DNA of 29,836 nucleotides, taken from IMG/VR virus record IMGVR_UViG_3300042924_001744, positions 1 through 29,836 of that record; one strand, written 5' to 3'. Position numbers and translations under genes: made by a program. Positions 6,054 to 14,173 of this stretch are shown here, piece after piece. Source of the stretch: a virus. Under the pieces are notes generated by a model that was given only the letters and a program-made list of their open reading frames with translations, ran no database searches and was not told the DNA's origin. Numbering within the stretch: the stretch's first letter is position 1; each line of letters begins with the position of its first letter.

Positions 6054-6519
6054 GCCTACACCAAGCGAAAACCACGACGACTTTATTTCACGTTGCATGA
6101 GTGACAAAAAAAGCGTGTCTTCATTCCCTGACGAGTCACAACGTTATGCTGTGTGTGAGTCTACTTGGTCAGAAACACGAATGAATATAATTGACCGATA
6201 TAAACAAGCCTTCGCAGATACCTATACCGACTATCCCCAAGCGGCAACCGAAAACGCAAAGATAGCCTTACGCTGGGCAGATGAGAACGGATGGGGCGAA
6301 TGTGGCACACCAGTAGGCAAAGCAAGAGCGAACCAACTAGCGAACCGAGAACCAATAAGTCGAGACACCATAGCACGAATGGCAGGTTTTGAACGACACC
6401 GCCAAAACTCGGACAAAGAACTAGGTGACGGATGCGGACGTTTGATGTGGCTAGCTTGGGGAGGTGACGAAGGTATAGAATGGGCGCAACGTAAACTCGA
6501 ACAAATAGACAATGGCTAA
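6046..6519 (+). CDS. Conserved phage protein with 'DDFISRCM' and 'ADENGWGECG' domains
   Basis: 157 residues in two parts. Residues 1-45 (PSENHDDFISRCMSDK then QRYAVCESTW) form a Cys-containing motif often found at the ends of phage head-processing proteins. Residues 65-155 (KIALRWADENGWGECGTPVG, then ANREPISRDTIARMAGFERH, then GCGRLMWLAWGGDEGIEWA) form a second domain also seen fused to phage portals or proteases. The biochemical role of neither part is known to me. It lies two genes before the terminase small subunit, so a packaging or head-maturation role is likely. It overlaps the next gene by 8 bases. Confidence 0.7.
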   Translation: MPKPTPSENHDDFISRCMSDKKSVSSFPDESQRYAVCESTWSETRMNIIDRYKQAFADTYTDYPQAATENAKIALRWADENGWGECGTPVGKARANQLANREPISRDTIARMAGFERHRQNSDKELGDGCGRLMWLAWGGDEGIEWAQRKLEQIDNG

Positions 6520-6709
6520 ATACTACCTATTAGACGCAGGCAAGAACATGATAAACTTCGCCAAGGCACTCGAAGACGAACTAAAGGTGAATGAAGCGCA
6601 CGTTGTTTTTTACCTTACGGACACGGACGGCTTAATCTGCCTTGAGGAAATAAGCGAGGATGAGTTTTTAGACCACTACGCAAACAACAAAAACACGAAA
6701 GAAAAATGA
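6512..6709 (+). CDS. Small acidic protein, unknown function
   Basis: 65 residues: an N-terminal KYYLLDAGKNMINFAKALEDE, then a strand VNEAHVVFYLTDTDGLICLE, then an acidic helix and a Lys-rich tail. No recognised family. It overlaps the preceding gene by 8 bases and the terminase small subunit by ATGA, which ties it to packaging genes by translation coupling only. Confidence 0.65.
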   Translation: MAKYYLLDAGKNMINFAKALEDELKVNEAHVVFYLTDTDGLICLEEISEDEFLDHYANNKNTKEK

Positions 6710-7125
6710 AATCAAAGTATATAGAGACACCCGAAAAAATGTGGGAGTTATTTGAAGCATATAGGGACAGCAGAAAACCCCGTGAAATACAAAAGGCTAC
6801 ACCCAAGGGAGTGGTAAGCGAGTTTCACACACCCCCGTTAACAATGGAAGGGTTCGAGAATTACTGCTTTGAACACGCAAGTACAATAGACCACTATTTT
6901 AGAAATGAGACGGGGACATACGATGCGTATCGCGCCATCTGTTCGCATATAAGAAAACTCATCAGGCAAGACCAAATCGAAGGTGGCATGGTCGGACAAT
7001 ACAACCCTTCCATCACTCAACGACTAAACGGACTCACTGAAAAGACGGACGTAACTACGGGAGGCGACAAGTTGACACAACCTATTACAGTTAAGATAGT
7101 AGGCAATGGAGATACAAGCCACTAA
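6706..7125 (+). CDS. terS: Terminase small subunit (gp3-like)
   Basis: 139 residues, resembling the DNA-packaging gp3-like small terminase family that recognises phage DNA and regulates the large subunit. Seen: the start KYIETPEKMWELFEAYRDS, typical of these proteins, then PLTMEGFENYCFEHASTIDH with an HTH-like helix pair, then FRNETGTYDAYRAICSHIRK followed by QIEGGMVGQYNPSITQRLNG and a polar tail. The length fits. It overlaps the large subunit by 20 bases, the usual small-large order. Confidence 0.85.
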   Translation: MKSKYIETPEKMWELFEAYRDSRKPREIQKATPKGVVSEFHTPPLTMEGFENYCFEHASTIDHYFRNETGTYDAYRAICSHIRKLIRQDQIEGGMVGQYNPSITQRLNGLTEKTDVTTGGDKLTQPITVKIVGNGDTSH

Positions 7126-8254
7126 CATTTTTTCCCGTAACTGGGACGCACTAAATTCGGACAAGCGGTTTATCATTAACCAAGGTGGCAGCCGTTCAAG
7201 TAAGACGTACTCCCTTTGTCAGATGATTATAGTGTACTGCATTCAAAACCCTAACAAGGTGGTGAGTATAGTACGTAAGACCTTCCCGGCATTGAGGGCT
7301 ACGGTCATGCGTGACTTCTTCGAGATTATGAAGGACTTGGAAATTTACGAAAAGTCGAACCATAACATGAGCGAGAATATATACCGCTTCCCCAATGGTT
7401 CAATAGTCGAGTTTTTCTCGGTAGATGACGAGCAAAAAATAAGAGGGCGCAAACGTGACATTGGATGGTGCAATGAAGCTAATGAACTTTGGTTTGAGGA
7501 CTTCCAACAACTAAACATGAGAACGGAAGAAAAGTTAATCTTTGACTACAACCCTTCGGACTCGTCAAGTTGGTTATACAAGTTACCTACCGAAGAAAGC
7601 GTGTTAATAAAATCAACGTACCGGGACAACCCGTTCCTTCCTGAAAGTATTAAGCGACAAATCGAAGACCTCAAGCGAACGGATGAAGCACTATACCAAA
7701 TTTACGCACTCGGTGAAAAGGCAATAAGCAAATCAAACATTTATAACAACTGGACGTTCTTAGGTCGTAAGCCCCAACGCTTTCAGTCTTACGTATATGG
7801 TCTTGACTTTGGGTACAATCACCCGACTGCACTCATCCGCGTCTATTGGTCCGACGGTGATATTTGGATTGAACCCGTGATTTACGAAAGCTACTTAACC
7901 ACGTCCGAACTCATTGAGAAATTTAAGCAACTGGAAATCGAAAAGACGGTTGACATTCTCGCGGACTACTCACGCCCCGAAATAATAGCCGAACTACAAA
8001 ACGCAGGTTACAACGTGAACAACGCTAACAAGTCGGTTAAGATGGGTATAAACTTCGTAAAGACCTTTGGCGTTTATTGTCAGGAAGACGAAGCACTTAA
8101 AAAGGAATACGAAAACTACAAGTGGAAAAAGGTGGGAGACATAATTACCGAAGAACCCGTTAAGCTATACGACGATGCAATGGACGCGGTAAGGTACGCG
8201 ACGACCTACATTAAAGAGACCTATTACACGGATGACCAATACGTCGCCTTCTAA
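7106..8254 (+). CDS. terL: Terminase large subunit (Terminase_3/PBSX type)
   Basis: 382 residues, the ATP-driven packaging motor and nuclease. Seen: Walker A GGSRSSKT at residues 27-34, an adenine-binding KVVSIVRKTFP, Walker B-like DIGWCNEANE with the catalytic Glu near 124, coupling FDYNPSD near 147, and the RNase H-like nuclease with YGLDFGYNHPTAL (Asp 234), DILADYSRP (Asp 287) and a C-terminal DDAMDAVRYA. Domain order and length fit the PBSX-type Terminase_3 family. It ends at 8254, and its stop codon is the first part of the TAACCA box of the promoter-like motif at 8252. Confidence 0.95.
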   Translation: MEIQATNIFSRNWDALNSDKRFIINQGGSRSSKTYSLCQMIIVYCIQNPNKVVSIVRKTFPALRATVMRDFFEIMKDLEIYEKSNHNMSENIYRFPNGSIVEFFSVDDEQKIRGRKRDIGWCNEANELWFEDFQQLNMRTEEKLIFDYNPSDSSSWLYKLPTEESVLIKSTYRDNPFLPESIKRQIEDLKRTDEALYQIYALGEKAISKSNIYNNWTFLGRKPQRFQSYVYGLDFGYNHPTALIRVYWSDGDIWIEPVIYESYLTTSELIEKFKQLEIEKTVDILADYSRPEIIAELQNAGYNVNNANKSVKMGINFVKTFGVYCQEDEALKKEYENYKWKKVGDIITEEPVKLYDDAMDAVRYATTYIKETYYTDDQYVAF

Positions 8255-8277
8255 CCATTGAACACAATAAATACTTA
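8252..8277 (+). promoter_or_regulatory. Phage promoter-like motif, copy 1
   Basis: TAACCA at 8252-8257, exactly 14 bases, TACTTA at 8272-8277; the ATG at 8285 follows 7 bases later. One of five copies of (T/C)AACCA-N14-TACTTW. There is no TAnnTTTG nearby, so a phage-specific factor is inferred. Confidence 0.65.
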
Positions 8278-8284
8278 GTAGGTT

Positions 8285-9691
8285 ATGGCAATGACACTAA
8301 TAGCAGAACCGCAGGACTTTACACCAGCGTATAACCCTTGTAAGTTTATTTACAACAGCACGAACAAAAACAACGAAGGGTTTAGATATATCTTTGACGT
8401 TTACGAAGAGGGCACGGCTAACAAGGTCGCTGAATACCGGGTACTTCCTACCTTCGGAACGGGTTACGGCGAGGTTGACTTAAGCAAGTTGTTAGGTGCT
8501 AAAGTTGGTCCCGACTTTCAACCTGCTAACTACTCAGAAAGCGACACACCGACTTCAAGATTTAACTACGATGTTAAAGTAGGCGAAGAGTACATAGTCA
8601 CGTTTAACTATACGGCGAACCTCACGAACAATTCAGGCAACGTAAAAATCACCCCAACGGTGGCGCACACGTTTTTAGTAGGTGACCAAGTTGTTGTGAA
8701 CGCGGGCAATAATACTTTAATTTCGGGCTTATGGACTGTGATAAGTGTAACGGGTACCTCTGACTTTACAATCAATGCGTCATGGTCGAACGTGGTGGAC
8801 CCAACGGAAAATGGTACGGTTAAGTACGCAGACAATAGAAAGACGATTATAAGAGACATTGCAACGACTTTAAACAAATGGGTGTTCAATGGCGCAAGGT
8901 CTTGGGTAAGTTTCCCTAACTACCTTTTTACTGACTACCTACTAGACAACACGTCTGCGCTGTTCTTGACTTCGATGTCCTACCGAAAGATGACCATAAC
9001 ACCAAACCAAGAAATATGGTTTAATGGCTTTAATAACGGGGTGACGGGTCGAGTAGTGTTTAACAATAGTAACGGCGACTCATTCTACTATGACGTGACG
9101 AACACCGAAATAACTACACAGCTATGCGTTGCAAGTCCAAACCTTAACTTGACGGTTATAAGTGGCACACTTCCGTTGATTAAGTCTGACACGACTTACT
9201 ACGAGTTTTATTTTACGGACGGCATAGCACCTCCCGACTCGCAGACCTACACGTTTGACATTGACCAACGTTGCGCAATCAATGACTACTATTTAGTGTT
9301 TCTTGACCGTATGGGGTCTTGGGGTTCGTTTGCTTTTCAACTTAGAACTTACGAGACGGGGACAAGTACAAAGCAGTCCTTTAACAAGACGGTTGAGGGC
9401 AAAGTTGGTGGTACTGAGTGGACCTATTCAAGTTACGAAAGGGGAATGACTACCTATTCAAGTACGGTCGAAAAGAACCTTCAACTAAATACCAATTGGA
9501 TGAGCGAAGAAATGGCGGTGTACTTTCAGGAACTCATCACGTCGCCCGTGGTTTATCTTTGGGACGGTGGTCAGTACGTTGCGTGTGTGGTCCAAGAAAC
9601 AGCGTTCGAGGTTGAGCGACAAAGAAATAAAAATCTAATTAAAAAGACGGTTAACGTAAAGTTAGCGAACCAAGACAAGGTTAACATATGA
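8285..9691 (+). CDS. Large beta-rich tail/baseplate structural protein
   Basis: 468 residues, Asn/Thr-rich and predicted mostly beta. The opening (FTPAYNPCKFIYNSTNKNNE) and the end (EWTYSSYERGMTTYSSTVEK, then SPVVYLWDGGQYVACVVQET, then an Arg/Lys strand before NQDKVNI) resemble structural proteins that accompany the minor tail proteins of Bacteroidota phages. An inserted Ig-like segment, about residues 105-180 (PTVAHTFLVGDQVVVNAG), suggests surface exposure. It sits directly downstream of the large terminase, an unusual place for a tail gene. It overlaps the next gene by ATGA. Probably virion; exact role unknown. Confidence 0.6.
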   Translation: MAMTLIAEPQDFTPAYNPCKFIYNSTNKNNEGFRYIFDVYEEGTANKVAEYRVLPTFGTGYGEVDLSKLLGAKVGPDFQPANYSESDTPTSRFNYDVKVGEEYIVTFNYTANLTNNSGNVKITPTVAHTFLVGDQVVVNAGNNTLISGLWTVISVTGTSDFTINASWSNVVDPTENGTVKYADNRKTIIRDIATTLNKWVFNGARSWVSFPNYLFTDYLLDNTSALFLTSMSYRKMTITPNQEIWFNGFNNGVTGRVVFNNSNGDSFYYDVTNTEITTQLCVASPNLNLTVISGTLPLIKSDTTYYEFYFTDGIAPPDSQTYTFDIDQRCAINDYYLVFLDRMGSWGSFAFQLRTYETGTSTKQSFNKTVEGKVGGTEWTYSSYERGMTTYSSTVEKNLQLNTNWMSEEMAVYFQELITSPVVYLWDGGQYVACVVQETAFEVERQRNKNLIKKTVNVKLANQDKVNI

Positions 9692-12342
9692 GTGTACAAA
9701 TACAACTTGAGACGGGCTACCTTGACGTGAAGGAGGGTACTGCCTTCCCTTTGAATTTTGGAGTCGCAGACATTCGTGATGTGAGTAAACGTTCGGGGGC
9801 TTTTAGTAAGACCATCACGTTAACGGGCACGGCTAACAATAACAACTTACTAAACCATTATTACGACGTAAACATTCAGGCAGGAACGTTTAACATAAAC
9901 ACCTTAACACGTTGCTCAGTAATTCAAAACGGGCTACCAGTTTTAGAAAGTGGTTACCTTCAACTTATCGCGGTGAACAAGGTACAAACGACTGCGGACT
10001 ATGAAAACGAAGTTGAGTATGAGGTATTAGTAAAAGACGAGTCTTCGGACTTCTTCACCAAGCTAGGCAACAAGGAACTTACCGACTTAGACTTTACGGA
10101 CCTTAACCACGAGTACCGGGCAATCAATGTAGTTAACTCATTCGTTAACACGCAGACTGACGGCTATAAATACCTTGTCCCGTTTAAGGACTCAAACGAA
10201 TATCTTTTGCAGGATATGAAGCCTGCCATTTATGCGAAGACCTACTTCGACCGTATCTTTGCACAAGCGGGGTTTAGTTACACTTGGTCCACGCTAACGG
10301 CTGCGCACTTCGACAAGTTGATTATACCTTTCAATGGTGAAAAGTCATTGATTAGCAACGTAGACTTACAAGTAGACGCGAACACTACGGAAACTGTTAC
10401 GGGTGGCGAAACTACCTACACAACACCTTTAACGGGGTGGACTGAAACTTTAGATGGTGGCAACTTGTTTGACCCCACTACGGGAGTTTACGATGTACCT
10501 TTCAACTTACAAGCGTCCGAAAATATAGCGGTTGAATTTACGTTCACTGCTGACATTTATTTAACGAACCCTTTAGCGACTACGTTAACATACTACGGGC
10601 AAACGACGCAGTTAACACCTACGTTTGTAATGTACTTAAACGGGTCTTTATATTCGTTTGGGTTTGCTAATAACGGGTTAACACTTACCAACTCTTCCAA
10701 CACTATTGGTTCAGGTACAACCAACGTAGCGACAATTACGGGTACGGCTACTATTTTATTAAGCAACGTAATCACTACGGACTCAATTAGTTTTGAAGGT
10801 GGGTTAGCGTTTGCGTCTAACTATGGTGTTTGGAGGTTTACACCTTTCAACCCAGTAACACCGATAACAACTGAAATAGACTTCACTTCGCTTTCAGTTA
10901 AGATATTGCCTTCTTCGGACATTCTCGGTTATGGTGCGGTGATTAACATGAATAACAGCGTACCGAACAAGGTTAAGCAAGCCGATTTTATTAAGTCATT
11001 GTTCACGATGTACAACCTTTACACCGAACAAGACCCCGACGTAGCTAACAATTTGGTGCTTAAACACCGCGACGATTATTACGACCAAGGGCAGGAAGTT
11101 GATTGGACCTACAAATTAGCTAAAGACAAAGACCAAGCGTTACAATTCCTTCCTGAGTTGAGCGCAAAGAAACTTATTCTCACGTATAAGAACGACAGCG
11201 ACGACCCGAACAAAATTTACTTTGAGGCAACGAAAGAAATCTACGGGCAGTTAGAATTTATATTCAATAGTGAGTACGTAAAGGGAGTTGACACAAAAGA
11301 AATTACATTCTCACCTACGCCAATAGGACTAAGCACGTTCAACGCTTACTTACCTTTGCTTTCAGGGCAACCGAAAACTAATATAAGAATTTTACACGAT
11401 GGCGGTGTAGGAACGTGTGACGCTTATAATATTTATGACTACGGAACAACGGGTGAAGACAACGTAACTACTTACCCAATTTTGCACCATTGGGACGACC
11501 CAATTAACCCGACATTTGATATTCTATTCGCTCAACCCGACTACATGTTTTATGAGGGTTATAATGTCACGAATAACAACCTTTACAACCTATACTGGCG
11601 ACGCACGGTTAATCAAATAAACGTAGGTAAGATGTTGACGGCATACTTTGACCTACGCGAAGACGATATCCAACGGCTTAAGTTAAACGACAAAATTAGA
11701 ATAGACAATAGTTGGTGGACCATTAACAAGATAATCGACTACGACTGCAACGCTCAAAACCTCACGAAGGTAGAGTTGATGAGTGTAGACACCGAAATAG
11801 ATTTAGCACCATTTAAAAAGGGTTCAGTTACTCCGACCACGGTTGGCGACTTAGCAAGTCACACGGGCAGCATCCATTGGAATAATAGTTTTGTTGGTAA
11901 CGTAATACCTTCCACGTCAACGAGTGCAATATACGGACAAGGCAATGTGATACAACCCAACGTTAATGGAATAATCGTAGGCAATAACAAAGTATTAGAC
12001 CAAACGGGAATAACTACCGAACGACTAAGCGCAGATGTTGCGAAAATTGCATCACTTGGGGTTACGGGTGGTATGGCTTTTAATGTCATTGACGCAAGTG
12101 CTAACTACTATATGACTAACGAAGACTATTGTGTTGTATGCACACCACCGAGTGCAATTAACGTGTATCTTCCACCTGCTGAAACTGTCGGTAAAGTCGT
12201 AGTGATTAAGTCAACTGCTTATAATACGGTTTTAATACCAACGTCCGCAACGATTGACGGCTCAGCGTCAAGTATAACAATTTTACCTTACGACAGTCTC
12301 ACGTTAATTTGTCATGCGTCGGGCAAGTGGGTAATTATTTAA
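9688..12342 (+). CDS. Large minor tail protein / baseplate-fibre protein
   Basis: 884 residues, the longest protein in the window. Seen: an N-terminal VSKRSGAFSKTITLTGTANN motif near residues 33-52, recurrent in tail-associated proteins of Bacteroidota phages and prophages; a long beta-rich middle; EEDDIQRL-like LREDDIQRLKLNDKIRID near 665, as in hub-type proteins; and a C-terminal part from about 700 with Gly/Asn/Ser-rich GNVIPSTSTSAIYGQGNVIQ and a final beta domain, consistent with a fibre-like or receptor-contact tip. It is translationally coupled to the 468-residue protein. It probably forms the tail tip that binds the host surface. Confidence 0.65.
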   Translation: MSVQIQLETGYLDVKEGTAFPLNFGVADIRDVSKRSGAFSKTITLTGTANNNNLLNHYYDVNIQAGTFNINTLTRCSVIQNGLPVLESGYLQLIAVNKVQTTADYENEVEYEVLVKDESSDFFTKLGNKELTDLDFTDLNHEYRAINVVNSFVNTQTDGYKYLVPFKDSNEYLLQDMKPAIYAKTYFDRIFAQAGFSYTWSTLTAAHFDKLIIPFNGEKSLISNVDLQVDANTTETVTGGETTYTTPLTGWTETLDGGNLFDPTTGVYDVPFNLQASENIAVEFTFTADIYLTNPLATTLTYYGQTTQLTPTFVMYLNGSLYSFGFANNGLTLTNSSNTIGSGTTNVATITGTATILLSNVITTDSISFEGGLAFASNYGVWRFTPFNPVTPITTEIDFTSLSVKILPSSDILGYGAVINMNNSVPNKVKQADFIKSLFTMYNLYTEQDPDVANNLVLKHRDDYYDQGQEVDWTYKLAKDKDQALQFLPELSAKKLILTYKNDSDDPNKIYFEATKEIYGQLEFIFNSEYVKGVDTKEITFSPTPIGLSTFNAYLPLLSGQPKTNIRILHDGGVGTCDAYNIYDYGTTGEDNVTTYPILHHWDDPINPTFDILFAQPDYMFYEGYNVTNNNLYNLYWRRTVNQINVGKMLTAYFDLREDDIQRLKLNDKIRIDNSWWTINKIIDYDCNAQNLTKVELMSVDTEIDLAPFKKGSVTPTTVGDLASHTGSIHWNNSFVGNVIPSTSTSAIYGQGNVIQPNVNGIIVGNNKVLDQTGITTERLSADVAKIASLGVTGGMAFNVIDASANYYMTNEDYCVVCTPPSAINVYLPPAETVGKVVVIKSTAYNTVLIPTSATIDGSASSITILPYDSLTLICHASGKWVII

Positions 12343-12365
12343 CCAAAAGACGAACTACTTACTTT
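12340..12365 (+). promoter_or_regulatory. Phage promoter-like motif, copy 2
   Basis: TAACCA at 12340-12345 (its TAA is the upstream stop codon), 14 bases, TACTTT at 12360-12365; ATG at 12373. Bases 12360-12373 also form the near-palindrome TACTTTTTAAAGTA, shared with copy 4. Confidence 0.65.
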
Positions 12366-12372
12366 TTAAAGT

Positions 12373-12843
12373 ATGGCACTACCCGGACAATACAACATTA
12401 AATACAAAACACGCGTTCACCTTCAACGTGCAATTCAACAAGAAATACAGCGTCAAGGCTTGGTACAACTTGGTACAATGAAAGACTCAATTCGTATTTC
12501 TGCGGGTAGTGGTGACGTGAATAATTTGTATGTAGAAATTAGTGCAATCTATTACTATATGTTCTTGGACAAGGGCGCGGAACTAACTAACGGCGGTGTT
12601 ATACGTCCGCATTACATTACTCAAAACGCTATGGCTTCGGCTAATGGTCAAAGGTTTATTAGTGGTGCTATTGATGAGTATTTGGCTTTCATGATTAAGA
12701 CTTACCCTTTCTTAAATGCTGACACGGTAGGCATGACACCCGACAATGTAAAGGTTAACATTACTTATAACTTGTTCGGTGCTGACGGCGGTAAGTGGAA
12801 CGGCTTATTTGAGTACGATAAAATGTGGAAGGTTTGGGGTTAA
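12373..12843 (+). CDS. Putative small structural protein (gp10-like)
   Basis: 156 residues: basic N-terminal helix RVHLQRAIQQEIQRQGLVQL, then MKDSIRISAG, EISAIYYYMFLDKGAELTNG, IRPHYITQNAM and a C-terminal IDEYLAFMIKTYPFL. The order 'helix - short strands - YY.Y.L..G..' resembles HK97 gp10-like tail-completion proteins, but the match is loose. It has its own promoter-like motif at 12340. Its stop codon overlaps the stop of the converging leftward gene within TTAA at 12840-12843, so there is no room for a terminator between them. Confidence 0.5.
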   Translation: MALPGQYNIKYKTRVHLQRAIQQEIQRQGLVQLGTMKDSIRISAGSGDVNNLYVEISAIYYYMFLDKGAELTNGGVIRPHYITQNAMASANGQRFISGAIDEYLAFMIKTYPFLNADTVGMTPDNVKVNITYNLFGADGGKWNGLFEYDKMWKVWG

Positions 12844-13577
12844 GCCTTGTTGAGTTGTAGTTCTTCAACCATTGACAGCATATTAAACACAAAGACCAAA
12901 GGAAGGTCCGTAACTGCGTCTATTTTGGTAAGGTCTTCGTTGGCGATGTCGTAAAGTAATTTCTCCCACGACCATTTTGTAAACACCTTTTCTTCGGCTT
13001 CGGCTTTAAGGTCTTCGGGGTCAAGTTCGACTTCTTCGTCTTGTTCGATGACTGGGTTAAATAGATTTTCGTAGCGTTGCTTAAAGTCGTTTGAATAGTT
13101 AACGTAATTGTTTACCGCTCCAAAGACTTCGTTTATACTTACGTCTTGAAACGTATCTTTACGGCTCATTATACTATACACGTAAGGCTCAAAAACAAGG
13201 TTGCCCCATTCGTCACGCTTCCAACGTTTGTATAATATACTAAGCAAAAGGGTGAAATTTTGGACGTTTTGACTAATATAATATTCAAGGTCGATAAACT
13301 CCCCCAAGGTAAGCGCGTCCAACGGCTTCAACATAAAACCTTTTACGGCTTGTTTAGGCTTGTTAGACGGCTCACGCTTAATAAAAGATACTTCACTGGC
13401 AAGGTCAATGAGTTCTTCGGGGGTTAGGTCTTCCAACTCTTCGGGGTCTGTATCGCTGAGTATGGAAACCGCTTCCAACGTGTGTAAAAACACGCTGTTA
13501 AATTCGTTAGGGTCAATCGAATTAAGTTCGACCCATTGGTTAACCGTTACCTCGTTCCAGCTCTTCGGTAGTTTCAT
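12840..13577 (-). CDS. Tail-assembly-chaperone-like protein 2
   Basis: 245 residues from ATG at 13577 (a TTG at 13580 directly upstream is an alternative start). The N-terminus KLPKSWNEVTVNQWVELNSI resembles that of the partner gene (EIPNQLNELTVEQFDHLNKI), so the two proteins share an N-terminal domain. The rest is helical and acidic (EEVELDPEDLKAEAEEKVFT). A pair of small, acidic, overlapping genes of this kind is typical of tail-assembly chaperones, which coat the tape measure. That is the most likely role, although here they are inverted and far from the tape measure. It overlaps the partner's end by 38 bases in another frame. Confidence 0.5.
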   Translation of the reverse strand: MKLPKSWNEVTVNQWVELNSIDPNEFNSVFLHTLEAVSILSDTDPEELEDLTPEELIDLASEVSFIKREPSNKPKQAVKGFMLKPLDALTLGEFIDLEYYISQNVQNFTLLLSILYKRWKRDEWGNLVFEPYVYSIMSRKDTFQDVSINEVFGAVNNYVNYSNDFKQRYENLFNPVIEQDEEVELDPEDLKAEAEEKVFTKWSWEKLLYDIANEDLTKIDAVTDLPLVFVFNMLSMVEELQLNKA

Positions 13578-14097
13578 CAACTTTCTTTTCGGTTATCTTG
13601 GTTATCTTTTGTAGAATATCGAGAATGTACGGGAATGCAATTTCTGCTGTTTGTTTCTTGAACAAATTAGTCTTTAGTTTCAGGTGTGCAGGTGCGTAGT
13701 GTTCGGTTCGTGTAAGGTCCGTTCGTTTGAATAAAATTGCAAGTGTTTGAGCGGTAAAATTGTCGTCTTGACTGCGGTAAATTTTCTCAATAAGCCCCAA
13801 GTCTTTAACACCGATATTCTCGGAGGTCTCATAAGTGTATTTATCAATGACAATTTGCGTCACCTTTTCGGTACTTGGTAGGTCGGACTTGTTAAAGTCT
13901 TTAATGTAGTTAGCGAACTCGTCAAGTTCCATTGAATCGAAGGCTTTTTCTTCAACACCTAAGTAAATAAATTTCTCTATCCACTTTTCGATGGTGTCTA
14001 ACTCGATGTTGTTCTCAATTTTGTTGAGGTGGTCGAACTGCTCAACGGTTAACTCGTTTAGTTGGTTGGGTATTTCAGCCCCGTAAATTTGAATCAT
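13540..14097 (-). CDS. Tail-assembly-chaperone-like protein 1
   Basis: 185 residues, first gene of the only leftward operon, behind a host-type promoter at 14113-14147. The N-terminal 'N-E-L-T-V-E-Q-F' segment is shared with the second gene. The middle is acidic and helical, and the C-terminus (FPYILDILQKITKITEKK, then VDETTEELERGNG) is charged. No catalytic motif. Chaperone assignment rests on size, acidity, gene pairing and overlap. It ends within the start region of the second gene. Confidence 0.5.
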   Translation of the reverse strand: MIQIYGAEIPNQLNELTVEQFDHLNKIENNIELDTIEKWIEKFIYLGVEEKAFDSMELDEFANYIKDFNKSDLPSTEKVTQIVIDKYTYETSENIGVKDLGLIEKIYRSQDDNFTAQTLAILFKRTDLTRTEHYAPAHLKLKTNLFKKQTAEIAFPYILDILQKITKITEKKVDETTEELERGNG

Positions 14098-14112
14098 TGC
14101 TTAGATTTTAAT

Positions 14113-14147
14113 CAAAGGTAAAAAATAATGTTGAAAAATTAACCAAA
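14113..14147 (-). promoter_or_regulatory. Host-type leftward promoter
   Basis: On the minus strand, TTTG (14147-14144), 23-base spacer, TACCTTTG (14120-14113), then a 15-base leader to the ATG at 14097. The leader ATTAAAATCTAAGCA differs by one base from that of the promoter at 4716. Its -33 box overlaps the rightward motif at 14140. Confidence 0.75.
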
Positions 14148-14165
14148 AAAATTTCACGTTACTTA
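14140..14165 (+). promoter_or_regulatory. Phage promoter-like motif, copy 3
   Basis: TAACCA at 14140-14145, 14 bases, TACTTA at 14160-14165; ATG at 14174. It faces the capsid operon and overlaps the -33 element of the divergent host-type promoter, so the two could exclude each other. Confidence 0.65.
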
Positions 14166-14173
14166 TGTAGGTA

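Noticed and set aside
13540-13620. Programmed frameshift between the two leftward chaperone-like genes
   Set aside because: The second gene has its own ATG (13577) and its N-terminus is homologous to the N-terminus of the first, so it starts independently. The shift needed would be +1 or -2 and no slippery run is visible in the window between the blocking stop codons and the first gene's end.
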